Shown: positions 1 through 8,967, counted from the first letter of the stretch. The stretch: 54,265 nt of DNA from Gammaproteobacteria bacterium (GCA_022826505.1 JAJDUQ010000020.1:1-54265), one strand, 5' to 3'. Numbers and translations: made by a program. The notes: generated from the letters alone by a model not told the origin.

Positions 1-266
1 GCCTGTGCTCTGACACCCTCCCACTCTCCAGTCGCTGACACTCCTCCTCACCCCGGGTGTTGAGCGCAACTCCCGGGCACCTCCTTCTGCCAGTCAGACC
101 CGTCCTCCGGCTACTCTCGCTATCCGGGCTAAAATCCAGCATGAAATCACCCTGGGCTGATGGTCCCGGCCGCATTTCCGCGAACCGGTTCCGCAACGGC
201 CGGACCCCCGGTGCAGGTATCGGTCACAGCGTGTCTTGTGAAAGGAGTCCTCGACCCAACTCGTGG

Positions 267-294
267 TTGACCGGGCCACAGAACGAAATAGAAT
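267..294 (+). promoter_or_regulatory. Sigma70-like promoter of tRNA-Gly
   Basis: A TTGACC box at 267-272 and a TAGAAT box at 289-294 are separated by 16 bases, close to the sigma70 consensus. Transcription would start near 301, about 27 bases before the tRNA. Nothing else in the preceding 266 bases reads as a gene. Confidence 0.6.
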
Positions 295-327
295 CCTGGT
301 CGAAGCAGGACGCGCAACGCGAGCTCA

Positions 328-401
328 GCGGGTGTTGTTCAATGGTAGAACCTCAGCTTCCCAAGCTGATGACGTGGGTTCGATTCCCATCACCCGCTCC
401 A
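328..401 (+). tRNA. tRNA-Gly (anticodon CCC)
   Basis: A full cloverleaf can be folded: acceptor arm GCGGGTG (328-334) with CACCCGC (391-397), discriminator T398 and encoded CCA at 399-401. The anticodon stem TCAGC/GCTGA (353-357/365-369) encloses the loop TTCCCAA, which puts CCC (360-362) in the anticodon. The T-arm carries GGTTCGATTCC. CCC reads the glycine codon GGG. The stop codon of the convergent SPOR gene begins at base 402, directly behind the CCA, so no separate terminator fits between them. Confidence 0.95.
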
Positions 402-1049
402 TCACCCCTTCTTCACCCACACCACCAGCGGGTTGTCGTGTCCGTCCGCCCGTAGCCGTATCCGGGCCGCCTCGAGGGAATCGCGATCGGCGTAGGGGCC
501 GATGCGTACGCGGTGCCACTTCTCGTCGCTGTTGATGGCGACCGTCTGCACGACCGGCTGGAACCCGAGCAGCGTGAGCTGCGCCTTGAGGCCGTCCGCG
601 TCGTTCATGCTCTTGAACGATGCGACCTGCAGGATGTAGTGGCCCGACCTGCGCGTGGTATCCGAGTCCTTCTGCTTGCTTTCCTCGACCGCGGTGCCGC
701 CCGTCGATGCCTGCGTGTCCGCCGCATCGCTCTCCGCCGCGGAGCCGCTCTCGGCGGGTGCGGGATCCGGTGCGGGGAGCTCCTCGTCCGCAACCACGAC
801 CTCCATCTCCGGCAACAGGGTGTAGAACTCGAACTTGGGCTTCGGCGGCGGCTCCGTCGAATCGATCCCGATGGAGTGGCCCACGGTTCGTTCCACCGTC
901 GCCCGAACCTGCTCCGCCGCCGGATCGCGCCCGAGCATCACCCACGTCACGAGCCCTCCCGCGACCGCGCCGGCGAGAAACCAGGCGAGGCCGTGGCTCT
1001 TCGAGTCGCCGCGGCGCCGCACGGCATGAGATCGCTTCTGCTTCGCCAT
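402..1049 (-). CDS. SPOR-domain (FtsN-like) membrane protein
   Basis: The protein is 215 aa. A basic, positively charged N-terminus (MAKQKRSHAVRRR) is followed by one membrane segment at about residues 22-38 (WFLAGAVAGGLVTWVML), so the bulk is periplasmic. A low-complexity Pro/Glu/Ala/Ser linker spans about residues 65-135. The C-terminal ~75 residues form a SPOR domain (YILQVASFKSMNDADGLKAQ, then a second repeat around WHRVRIGPYADRD), a fold that binds denuded septal peptidoglycan glycan strands. It lies 17 bases downstream of argS in the same direction; argS followed by an FtsN-like gene is a common gammaproteobacterial order. A role in septal peptidoglycan synthesis is inferred from the domain. 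The start at 1049 gives a proper membrane anchor; a longer in-frame reading runs antisense to nothing but overlaps argS and is rejected. Confidence 0.88.
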   Translation of the reverse strand: MAKQKRSHAVRRRGDSKSHGLAWFLAGAVAGGLVTWVMLGRDPAAEQVRATVERTVGHSIGIDSTEPPPKPKFEFYTLLPEMEVVVADEELPAPDPAPAESGSAAESDAADTQASTGGTAVEESKQKDSDTTRRSGHYILQVASFKSMNDADGLKAQLTLLGFQPVVQTVAINSDEKWHRVRIGPYADRDSLEAARIRLRADGHDNPLVVWVKKG

Positions 1050-1066
1050 CGTTCTCGCCCGCTCCC

Positions 1067-2824
<1,758 letters not shown>

Positions 2825-3136
2825 TGGCCGGATGCTCCGAGATTTGCCAACAGCGTGTCGGTGTGGCCCGCGAACCGGGCCGGATACGGGGAACGCAAGC
2901 GCGTGTCACTGCAGTACCGGGGCCGCGCATTCTATATGAGCGAGTGGAATGGCCGAAATCGGCACGGTGCGCAGGCAGCGATTCTCGTCTTGGCGCAGTC
3001 CGTGACTGGAGGCGGCGAATTGGGCGGTCGAAGACTCCGGGAAGGTCTGAAAGCACGGGCCCGGGGCCAAGCAGTGTCGAAAATGAGAATCGCCGGTGCG
3101 CAGGCCTCCGTCGTGCCCGATCAGCGACTATCGATT
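2825..3136. other. Intergenic region upstream of argS
   Basis: About 310 bases hold no convincing gene. On the minus strand an A/T-rich TATAGAAT stretch (complement of 2929-2936) could be the -10 element of an argS promoter about 105 bases before the start codon. No good -35 box is visible, so this is only a suggestion. No hairpin or riboswitch-like element was recognised. Confidence 0.35.
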
Positions 3137-4688
3137 TCAGGGAACGGGACGCATGCGCGCACCTCGAGGATCGAACGCTGCCTCGAATGTCACCGCACCG
3201 GCGAGACGGGACCCGGCAATGTCGATATCGACGCGCCGCACCGGTGCTCCGGCCGGAAGCTCCGCATCGAGCATCGCGAGCGCCACGGGCTTGCCGACTC
3301 GGTAGCCGAACGCAGCCGACGGGCTCCACGTCCTTGCCGAAGTAGAGCGGCCGTTCGAAGCCGTAGACTTGACCGAAGTGCGCCCTTTCCACCCGCCACC
3401 GACTCTCGAGCGGCGTTGGTCTGAGGCCCCGGCTCGTCACCCACTGCCGCGCCGGATAGGTGATCTCGTAGTGCTTGCCCAGCACTTCCGGCACTCGTTC
3501 GGCGAGCGCGGCGGCGGAATTGAAGCAGGACGGGAAGCGCTTCGGATCCGCCTCGTGCAGGTCCATCGGCGGCTGGCCGTGGACGATGCAATGAGCGAGG
3601 GCCATGCCGGCGCCGCCGCCGGTGGCCACCCCGACGGAGTTCATGCCGCAACCGAGGAAGAGCCCTCGGGTCTCCGTCGCCTCGCCGAGCAGGAAGGAGC
3701 CGTCGGGGGTAAAGCTTTCGGGCCCGTTCAGCAGCATCTTCACTTGCGCAGTCTCGAGCGCGGGAAGCCGATGCAGGGCGTTCATCATCATCGGCTCGAA
3801 GTGGTCCCAGTCCTCCGGAAGCAACTGGAAGGCAAAATCTTCGCCGAGCGAGTCGGGATCGATGGGCTTGGCGTGCGACTCGAAGCAGCCGATCAGCAGC
3901 CCGCCCGAATCGTCTCGGATATAGAGATGGCCGTCGTGGTCCGACAGCGACGGCACGTTGCCTTCGATGCCGTCGATGGGCCGGGTGAGCAGGTAGAAGT
4001 GCTCGCATGGCCGGACCGGGACCTCGACGCCGGCCATGGCGGCCACCTTGCGGCTCCACAGGCCGGTGCAGAGCGCGACGGCGTCGCAGCGCACCGTACC
4101 CCGGTCCGTCTCGATGCCGGTGACGCGACCGCCCCGGGTCAGAATGCCGGTGACGGCGGTGTCCTCCCGGATTCGTGCTCCTCGCGCCCTGGCTCCTTTC
4201 ACGAGGGCGGCGCAGAGATCGGACGGGCTGACCCGGCCGTCATCGGGGGACCAGACCGCGCCGATAACGTCGTTCGCGTTCATCAGCGGCCAGATCTCCT
4301 TCGCCTCGTCCGCAGAAACGGACCGGGCGCGAACGCCGAACAGATGCGCCAGCGCCTCCTGGCGTCTGATGTGGACGAGCCGATCCTTGGTGGTGGCGAT
4401 CGACAGCGATCCCTTGTTGATCCAGCCGGTCGCCTGTCCGGTTTGCTCCTCCAGTCTGGAGTAGAGCGAGATCGAATGGCGGATGAGATCGGTGAGATTG
4501 CGGGTCGAGCGAAGCGCACGCACCTGGGCTGCGGAATGCCAAGTGGTGCCGGAGGTCAGTTTGTTGCGTTCCAGCAGAATGGCATCGGAGACGCCCATCT
4601 CGGCCAGGTGGTAGAGGGTCGAGCAACCCATGACACTTCCGCCGATGACGACGACGGAGGCGTGGGCGGGAAGGTCGTTCCGAGACAT
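3137..4688 (-). pseudogene. Dimethylglycine/sarcosine dehydrogenase, internally deleted and frameshifted
   Basis: Reading starts at ATG 4688, with GAGGGGAGC seven bases upstream. The first ~440 codons are an FAD-dependent amine oxidoreductase of the DMGDH/SARDH type. They show a dinucleotide fold (VVVIGGSVMGCSTLYHLAE) and the SGTTWHSAAQ motif whose His carries covalent FAD in this family, and continue to YGFERPLYFGKDVEPV near 3330. Full-length members then have roughly 350-400 more residues ending in a GcvT-type folate-binding domain. Here the sequence jumps, in a different frame, to SAAFGYRVGKPVALAMLDAE and continues to a stop at 3137-3139, which is the end of a GcvT domain. So both ends are kept but the middle is gone and the frame is broken at the junction. 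The original open frame instead runs on as nonsense into argS. Methyl oxidation of N-methylglycines would be lost. Misassembly is the main alternative. Confidence 0.82.
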
Positions 4689-4730
4689 CAAGCTCCCCTC
4701 GTGCACCGGGCGCGTTGAATGCCGGCGTCT

Positions 4731-5669
4731 TCAACCCTCCGCCACCCGCACCGAATCCATCGAGTGCAGATCGAGCCGAAGCCCCGCCTTCATGATCTGC
4801 CCGGGCAACTCGTGGCCCACCGCGGCCTCGAGGTCGCACGCGATGGCCGCGAGCTTGCGCAGGTCGATGCCGGTATCGACGCCCATCTCTTCGAGCAGGT
4901 AGACCAGATCCTCGGTACAGATGTTGCCGGTCGCCTTCGGTGCGAAAGGACAGCCGCCTATGCCGCCGAACGAGCTCTCGTACTTGTCGACCCCGAGCTC
5001 GAGCCCCGCCATCACGTTGGCGAGGCCGATGCCGCGGGTATTGTGAAAATGCAGTCCGAGGCCGAGTCCCGGCGCTGCTTCCCGTACCGCGGAGACGCTG
5101 GCCGCAACCAGCGGCGGCGTCGCCATGCCGGTTGTGTCGCCGAGGCTTGCGCTCACGAATCCCAGCTCCTGGAAGCGGCTTGCAATCTCCCCCACCCTGG
5201 CAGGCGCTACGTCACCCTCGAATGGACAGCCGAATGCAACGGAAATTGCCCCACTCACCGGTATTCCCGCCTCCCCGGCCACCCTGGCCACATCCTCGAA
5301 ACCCACGAGCGATTCTTCGATCTCCCGGTTCACGTTCTTCCGGTTGTGGCTCTCCGAGGCGGAAACGAACACGACCATCTCGTCCACCCCGGCCTCGGCC
5401 GCCCGCAACGCACCACGCTTGTTCGGCACCAGCGCGGCGAGCACTGCCCCGCGGCTGCGGTCCACGTCCCGCATGACCTCCGCGGCGTCAGCGAGTTGGG
5501 GCACGGCGCGCGGCGAAACGAAGGATGTCGCCTCCAGCCGCGGCACGCCGGCATCGACGAGTCGATTGATGAATTCGATCTTCTGCGCGGTGGGAATGAA
5601 ATCCCGTTCGGCCTGAAAGCCGTCGCGCGGCCCGACCTCGGTAATCTGTGCATGCAGCGGGTGATTCAT
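4731..5669 (-). CDS. Hydroxymethylglutaryl-CoA lyase family protein
   Basis: The protein is 312 aa, a DRE-TIM metallolyase of the HMG-CoA lyase type, cleaving HMG-CoA to acetoacetate and acetyl-CoA in leucine degradation. Visible motifs are TEVGPRDGFQ at the N-terminus, FVSASESHNRKNVNR near residue 115, HFHNTRG near 210, and the active-site Cys loop GGIGGCPFAPKATGNICTED near 240. The start at 5669 matches the family N-terminus (MNHPLHAQITEVGPRD); an upstream in-frame Met at 5744 lies within the terminal attC site. Closely related enzymes can act on other 3-hydroxyacyl-CoAs, so the exact substrate is inferred. It reads in the same direction as the cassette array, whose last attC ends 47 bases before its start. 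Its native upstream region may therefore have been replaced by the array. Confidence 0.88.
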   Translation of the reverse strand: MNHPLHAQITEVGPRDGFQAERDFIPTAQKIEFINRLVDAGVPRLEATSFVSPRAVPQLADAAEVMRDVDRSRGAVLAALVPNKRGALRAAEAGVDEMVVFVSASESHNRKNVNREIEESLVGFEDVARVAGEAGIPVSGAISVAFGCPFEGDVAPARVGEIASRFQELGFVSASLGDTTGMATPPLVAASVSAVREAAPGLGLGLHFHNTRGIGLANVMAGLELGVDKYESSFGGIGGCPFAPKATGNICTEDLVYLLEEMGVDTGIDLRKLAAIACDLEAAVGHELPGQIMKAGLRLDLHSMDSVRVAEG

Positions 5670-5715
5670 GATGAGACGGCTCCGAAGCGAAAATCCGTCG
5701 TTGGGTTGGCGAGTG

Positions 5716-5787
5716 GTATTGCGATCAAGCTCGTCCGCGGGCAAGCCGCGTAGCGGGTTGGCCGTCGGCTGGAGCGACTGGTTAGAC
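5716..5787 (-). other. attC site, terminal cassette, degenerate outer core site
   Basis: On the minus strand the inner core GTCTAAC (complement of 5781-5787) is followed by a long imperfect hairpin nearly identical in sequence to the attC at 8891. The outer site reads GCAATAC rather than GTTRRRY. The last bases of a terminal attC come from the flanking DNA or have decayed, so this fits the downstream end of the array. It overlaps the stop codon of the last cassette gene. Confidence 0.75.
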
Positions 5788-5961
5788 AGTGCTTGTTTCT
5801 TCCAATTCAGAATTGCCCATCTGGCGGCTAATCAAACGATCGCCGTAACGTTTTTGACGTATCCTGTAGTACTCCAGCAGTTTACGCGGATCGTGATCCA
5901 TCGACTCGGATATCTGATGGCGTACGTCACGGATGGCCTGAATGATGGGATCATTTTTCAT
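5782..5961 (-). CDS. Small partner protein of PIN toxin, probable antitoxin
   Basis: This 59-aa frame starts at ATG 5961 (MKNDPIIQAIRDVRHQIS) and ends with a stop inside the attC core. It is helical and charged, with a DPRKLLEYYRIRQ stretch. Similar short proteins commonly sit directly next to PIN-domain genes in integron cassettes and are taken as antitoxins. It begins five bases after the PIN gene stop, so the two are translationally linked. Its position as the last gene before attC is typical of a cassette end. The function is inferred from family resemblance and context; no DNA-binding motif could be assigned with certainty. Confidence 0.6.
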   Translation of the reverse strand: MKNDPIIQAIRDVRHQISESMDHDPRKLLEYYRIRQKRYGDRLISRQMGNSELEETSTV

Positions 5962-5966
5962 GGTGG

Positions 5967-6560
5967 CTACGTCTCCCCAATTAACTCAAGTGGTGTTATA
6001 AGAGATGGAACAAATAAACCAAGAATTCCGTTGACCCGTCGAATATGTGCGAATTTGTTGGCGTTCGCAAGATGACGGCAATTCCACGTAAGAAGAAAAT
6101 CGATTTTGTGAGTTGAGGCAACTGTCAAATGTAAAGCATCGCCTGTCGGATCGGCAGGCATCAGTTGATGTGAAATGTATGCCGATACAGTATCAACAAC
6201 TGATTGATCGATGTCCAGCACAGGTAAGTCTCCGATAAGCGAGAGCGCATCGTCTTTGTTAGGAAAATTCCCACGTTCCAGTTCGTCAATCACGGCATCG
6301 CTGGTGAACAATTCATAGCCCTTCCGGTGATCATCCCACCACTCCCGAGTCCAGGCACGACGTGCCACCATATCCAGTTCGGTACGGACTTCGTGGTAGA
6401 AGCTGGGAATCGTGGTTTCGATGTAGACGCTGGATTTCATGTGTTGTGCCATTATCCCATCGACAACCCTAACCGCTGCACTGGGACTATCATGGGCGAT
6501 ATAGTCGTAGATGTCTCTTAGCCATACTTCCGCCTCGTTTGTCCATCTTATTTCGGCCAT
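5967..6560 (-). CDS. ParE-fragment / PIN-domain (VapC-like) toxin in-frame fusion
   Basis: The frame encodes 197 aa. Residues 1-36 (AEIRWTNEAEVWLRDIYDYI) are the N-terminus of a RelE/ParE-family toxin, stopping after the first helices. From about residue 40 it becomes a complete PIN-domain protein of the kind starting KSSVYIETTIPSFYH, with acidic residues at E8 of the PIN part, a DELERG helix, DPTGDALHLTVA and a C-terminal core ending LLTWNCRHLANANK. PIN toxins are Mg-dependent RNases. The ParE part is too short to be a working toxin. The PIN part has its own candidate starts, MAQHMKSS at about residues 37 and 41. The start overlaps the upstream antitoxin by 13 bases. This looks like a deletion that merged two toxin modules; whether the fused form or the internal start is used cannot be told from sequence. 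Confidence 0.7.
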   Translation of the reverse strand: MAEIRWTNEAEVWLRDIYDYIAHDSPSAAVRVVDGIMAQHMKSSVYIETTIPSFYHEVRTELDMVARRAWTREWWDDHRKGYELFTSDAVIDELERGNFPNKDDALSLIGDLPVLDIDQSVVDTVSAYISHQLMPADPTGDALHLTVASTHKIDFLLTWNCRHLANANKFAHIRRVNGILGLFVPSLITPLELIGET

Positions 6561-6733
6561 GAGCGGATTCGGTGTTTCATTTCCTCGTTGGATGTCACAC
6601 GGTCGTCTCGAGAATCCACAAGACCCCGTTCCATCATGCGTTCGAACGTAAGTTCGCGCAGGATTTCCTCGTATGTCGCATCATCTGGTTGTGACTCGAT
6701 GACTTCCTTCATTTTTTCTTTCACTACTGCCAT
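6548..6733 (-). CDS. Antitoxin-like protein of the ParE remnant
   Basis: This 61-aa acidic helical protein (MAVVKEKMKEVIESQPDDAT, then YEEILRELTFERMMERGLVD) resembles the small antitoxins that precede ParE-type toxin genes. It overlaps the ParE/PIN fusion frame by 13 bases. A GGAGAA ribosome-binding site lies before ATG 6733. Because the ParE toxin downstream is only a fragment, this antitoxin may have no partner left, or may simply supply translation to the fusion. It opens the last cassette, 22 bases from the attC boundary at 6755. Confidence 0.6.
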   Translation of the reverse strand: MAVVKEKMKEVIESQPDDATYEEILRELTFERMMERGLVDSRDDRVTSNEEMKHRIRSWPK

Positions 6734-6754
6734 GTATGTTCTCCTTCATTTGAG

Positions 6755-6815
6755 GCATAACGACTGGCATCAGCGGCTCGCGTCCCCGCGAGTCCGTTGG
6801 ATGCCCTGGTTATGT
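6755..6815 (-). other. attC site (SDR cassette)
   Basis: The outer cores GCATAAC (6755-6761) and GTTATGT (6809-6815) flank a nested palindrome: GGCATC/GGATGCC, AGCGG/CCGTT and CTCGCG/CGCGAG around a short loop. The symmetric cores plus imperfect internal stem are the attC hallmark. Confidence 0.85.
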
Positions 6816-6871
6816 GGTCGGCGACGCAAATTGCCATCTTGGGCTGCCATTGCCTCAACGTCGCAGCCGCG

Positions 6872-7622
6872 TCATCGGACGGCGCGGTTCATTCCGCCGT
6901 CTGACAGTATGCTCTGACCGTTGATGTACCGAGCGGCATCCGATGCGAGGAACACGCACAACTGCCCAATTTCCTGAAATGTCGCGGTTCGTTGAGCAGG
7001 GATAGACCTGCGCGCGGACTCCGACAGATTGACGTTCTCACAAAAGCCAGGCAAGAGATTATTCATACGGATGTTGTGCCTCGCGTAGCGGTCGCCATAG
7101 AGTTTGGAGAAGCCATGCAGAGCGGCGCGCAGCATGCTCATGGGATAGGGCGCTCGCGGCTCGATGGTATTCATGGATGAAATGTTCACGTATGCCCCAC
7201 CCCCTTGCTCAATCATGATGGGCGTGACAATGCGCGCGAGCCTGACAACATTGAGGACATACATGTCCAGGCTTTCGTGCCAGAGCTCATCCGAGAGTTC
7301 CAATAATGGTCCCTCGAAATCCGGGTCAAATCCGACAGTCTTGATGGCCTCGGGGACCGTCCCCCCATGCCCCATGTTGCTGACCACAGCGTCAATGCGT
7401 CCATACTCCGTCATGGTGGCGTCTACGAACGCCTGCAAGTCACCGACCTCAAGAACGGTACCTCGTCGACCGATACCCCCAAAGCTCTGCAGCGAGATTG
7501 ACGCTGCGCTCGGAAGGCGACATCAAGGAAACTTTGTAGCCGGCCTTCGCCATCTCCCGCGCGCAACCCGCACCAATACCTTGTCCGGTGCCTGTCATGA
7601 GCGCCACTCGAATGTCCGACAT
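6872..7622 (-). pseudogene. Short-chain dehydrogenase cassette gene with one frameshift
   Basis: The start at 7622 has a strong GGAGGGAA site (MSDIRVALMTGTGQGIGAGC, an NAD(P)-binding TGxxxGIG motif). The frame stops after residue ~58 at 7449. In the next frame the protein continues as ELGGIGRRGTVLEVGDLQAF and runs normally through the SDR core: an NMGHG segment, ISSMNTIEPRAPYPMSM with the Ser/Tyr/(shifted Lys) region, and a C-terminal LSDGGMNRAVR. One base too many in the homopolymer run CCCCCAAA at 7477-7484 explains the break. Full length would be about 250 aa, normal for the family. The usual YxxxK reads YPMSML, so the catalytic Lys is absent; even the repaired protein may not be a standard dehydrogenase. 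A sequencing error in the homopolymer is a real alternative. Confidence 0.75.
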
Positions 7623-7754
7623 GGTTCCCTCCAAATCCAAAGTGAGTTCTCGCTTGCGGAGCCTACGGTGAATCACCTGCGACCCAATGGGCGGCGCCTG
7701 CTATCACAGTGTTCCAATCACCGAAGATGACCGCAAATGAAACTCATTGTTGCC

Positions 7755-7815
7755 ACATAACGACCAAGCTCAGCAGCGCCACGTCAGCGGCGTCGGCTGG
7801 AGCGCCGTGTTATGC
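7755..7815 (-). other. attC site (small membrane-protein cassette)
   Basis: ACATAAC (7755-7761) and GTTATGC (7809-7815) bracket an imperfect palindrome containing CCAAGCTCAGC and GCGTCGGCTGG. The inner sequence is closely related to the attC at 9590. Confidence 0.85.
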
Positions 7816-7819
7816 GTGT

Positions 7820-7942
7820 TCAGCGTGTCGGCTTGATCGGTTTGTTATACGATGATTTGTTGGCGTGTTTCACTGCGTCCGTCGTGACCACAACCAAGCC
7901 ACCCATGAACACTAGGAAAACCACCACAACTAGCCACTCCAT
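7820..7942 (-). CDS. Small single-span membrane protein
   Basis: This 40-aa frame starts at ATG 7942, sharing one base with the stop of the upstream gene (TGATG), so translation is coupled. Residues 2-20 (EWLVVVVFLVFMGGLVVV) form one membrane helix, followed by a basic tail ending KPIKPTR. Such tails are frequent in proteins encoded right before attC sites, where the codons run up to the recombination site. No function is recognised. It pairs with the 76-aa membrane protein before it in a two-gene cassette. Confidence 0.55.
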   Translation of the reverse strand: MEWLVVVVFLVFMGGLVVVTTDAVKHANKSSYNKPIKPTR

Positions 7943-8172
7943 CACGACTCCTCCTCCAGTTCGTCGAGCTTTCTGTATGCGGTCCGATTGACCCAGACTA
8001 CTCCTCCTGTAGTTACGACTACGGCGACTGCACATATAATCTGCAGAAAGTCGGAAGCAACATCATAGTTCTGTGCCAACCAGCCAACTAGAGAAATATC
8101 GATGGCAACAAGGACTGCAAATACCACTTTCAGCCAACCGATCTCTTCCTTTAACTTATCTGCTCTCGACAT
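7942..8172 (-). CDS. Small two-span membrane protein
   Basis: The protein is 76 aa. A charged start (MSRADKLKEEIGWLK) is followed by two hydrophobic segments, about residues 16-33 (VVFAVLVAIDISLVGWLA) and 42-60 (FLQIICAVAVVVTTGGVVWV), and an acidic tail. It overlaps the next small gene by one base (TGATG). No enzymatic motif is seen. The pair fills one cassette between the attC sites at 7755 and 8197. Such two-gene membrane cassettes are known in environmental integrons, without known function. Confidence 0.65.
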   Translation of the reverse strand: MSRADKLKEEIGWLKVVFAVLVAIDISLVGWLAQNYDVASDFLQIICAVAVVVTTGGVVWVNRTAYRKLDELEEES

Positions 8173-8196
8173 CAGGATGCTCTCACAGTATCCATC

Positions 8197-8260
8197 GCAT
8201 AACGCTTGCGTTCAGCGGCGCGGAGCGAAGCGGAGCGTCCGCTGCAACGAATTGTTAGGC
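8197..8260 (-). other. attC site (HigBA cassette)
   Basis: GCATAAC (8197-8203) and GTTAGGC (8254-8260) flank a palindromic core with CAGCGG/CCGCTG arms around GGAGCGAAGCGGAGC. It differs in sequence class from the other attC sites of the array. Confidence 0.85.
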
Positions 8261-8269
8261 GGTCCACCT

Positions 8270-8557
8270 TCACGCTGCCGACAATCGTTCCACCTTGAGT
8301 TCACTGCGGTGCTGTTCCGCTTGCCACAAATCGAACTGAATCTGCTGGTTGAGCCAACTTTCAGCAGACGTATCAAACGCAATGGAAAGACGAATTGCCA
8401 TCTCCGGACTAATGCCGGCGCGGCCATTGACTACCATGGATAGTGTCTTACGGCTGACGCCCAACGCCTTGGCAGCGTCGGTGACCGTGAGGCCGAGAGG
8501 CTCCAGACACAGTTCCTTGAGTACTTCGCCCGGATGAGGCGGATCGTGCATCAACAT
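8270..8557 (-). CDS. higA: HigA-type XRE antitoxin
   Basis: The protein is 95 aa with a helix-turn-helix of the XRE family ([20 protein letters not shown] near residues 23-42), preceded by the HigA signature [16 protein letters not shown]. It binds and neutralises HigB and represses the operon by binding its promoter; these roles are known for the family. The start at 8557 has GAGGTG six bases upstream. It lies nine bases downstream of the toxin gene, the toxin-first order typical of higBA. It forms a complete cassette with higB between attC sites 8197 and 8891. Confidence 0.9.
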   Translation of the reverse strand: MLMHDPPHPGEVLKELCLEPLGLTVTDAAKALGVSRKTLSMVVNGRAGISPEMAIRLSIAFDTSAESWLNQQIQFDLWQAEQHRSELKVERLSAA

Positions 8558-8566
8558 GGTGTCACC

Positions 8567-8845
8567 TCAGTGGTAATCCTCGTAGCTCACACCTTCAGCG
8601 TGCTGTCCCACGAATCGAAACGTGACTCGCCAGTTGCCACTGACCTTTATCGACCAAGTGCCTACCCGGTCTCCAGCGAGTTGATGAAGTGCCAGACCTG
8701 GCAGATTCATGTCCTGAGGGGCAACGGCGGTGCTGAGCCGGCCCAAAATCAGGCGCAGCCTTGAAGCGTGCTTGGCCTGAATGCCTGATTTACTGCCCTT
8801 GAGGAAGAATCGCTCCAGCCCCTTATGCCCGAAGCTACGAATCAT
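8567..8845 (-). CDS. higB: HigB-type mRNA interferase toxin
   Basis: The protein is 92 aa with the HigB/RelE-fold signature: N-terminal IRSFGHKGLERFFLKGSKSG, a central LPGLALHQLAGDRVGTWSIK, and the C-terminal core NWRVTFRFVGQHAEGVSYED. Family members cleave mRNA on the ribosome. Length and motifs are intact. The start codon lies only a few bases behind the candidate promoter, so the transcript may be nearly leaderless. It is followed by higA. Having its own promoter is usual for toxin-antitoxin cassettes and would stabilise the array. Confidence 0.9.
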   Translation of the reverse strand: MIRSFGHKGLERFFLKGSKSGIQAKHASRLRLILGRLSTAVAPQDMNLPGLALHQLAGDRVGTWSIKVSGNWRVTFRFVGQHAEGVSYEDYH

Positions 8846-8854
8846 ACCCTACAG

Positions 8855-8881
8855 CGTATACCGTCACGTATCGCGTTACAA
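8855..8881 (-). promoter_or_regulatory. Possible promoter of higBA cassette
   Basis: On the minus strand TTGTAA (complement of 8876-8881) and TATACG (complement of 8855-8860) are spaced by 15 bases. This is a short but possible sigma70 spacing. A start of transcription near 8848 would make higB almost leaderless. Confidence 0.35.
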
Positions 8882-8890
8882 TCTCTTGCC

Positions 8891-8962
8891 GCCTAACGAC
8901 CAAGCTCAGCCGCGGACAAGCCGCGCAGCGGGTTGGCCGTCGGCTGGAGCGACTGGTTAGCG
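8891..8962 (-). other. attC site (membrane protein/antitoxin cassette)
   Basis: GCCTAAC (8891-8897) and GTTAGCG (8956-8962) enclose CCAAGCTCAGCCGCGG and CGTCGGCTGGAGCGAC arms. It is nearly identical to the terminal attC at 5716, apart from that site's decayed outer core. Confidence 0.88.
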
Positions 8963-8967
8963 GTCAT
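8893..8967 (-). CDS. Peptide frame read through the attC site
   Basis: ATG at 8967 is preceded by GAGGAGAT and opens a 24-codon frame (MTANQSLQPTANPLRGLSAA, ending ELGR) that consists almost entirely of attC sequence and stops inside the outer core site. Whether it is translated is unknown. It may only reflect that attC sequences of this class lack stops in this frame and form the tails of cassette proteins. Confidence 0.25.
   Translation of the reverse strand: MTANQSLQPTANPLRGLSAAELGR

Noticed and set aside
57..455. Open frames over the tRNA region
   Set aside because: They run through the tRNA gene and its promoter and show no motif.
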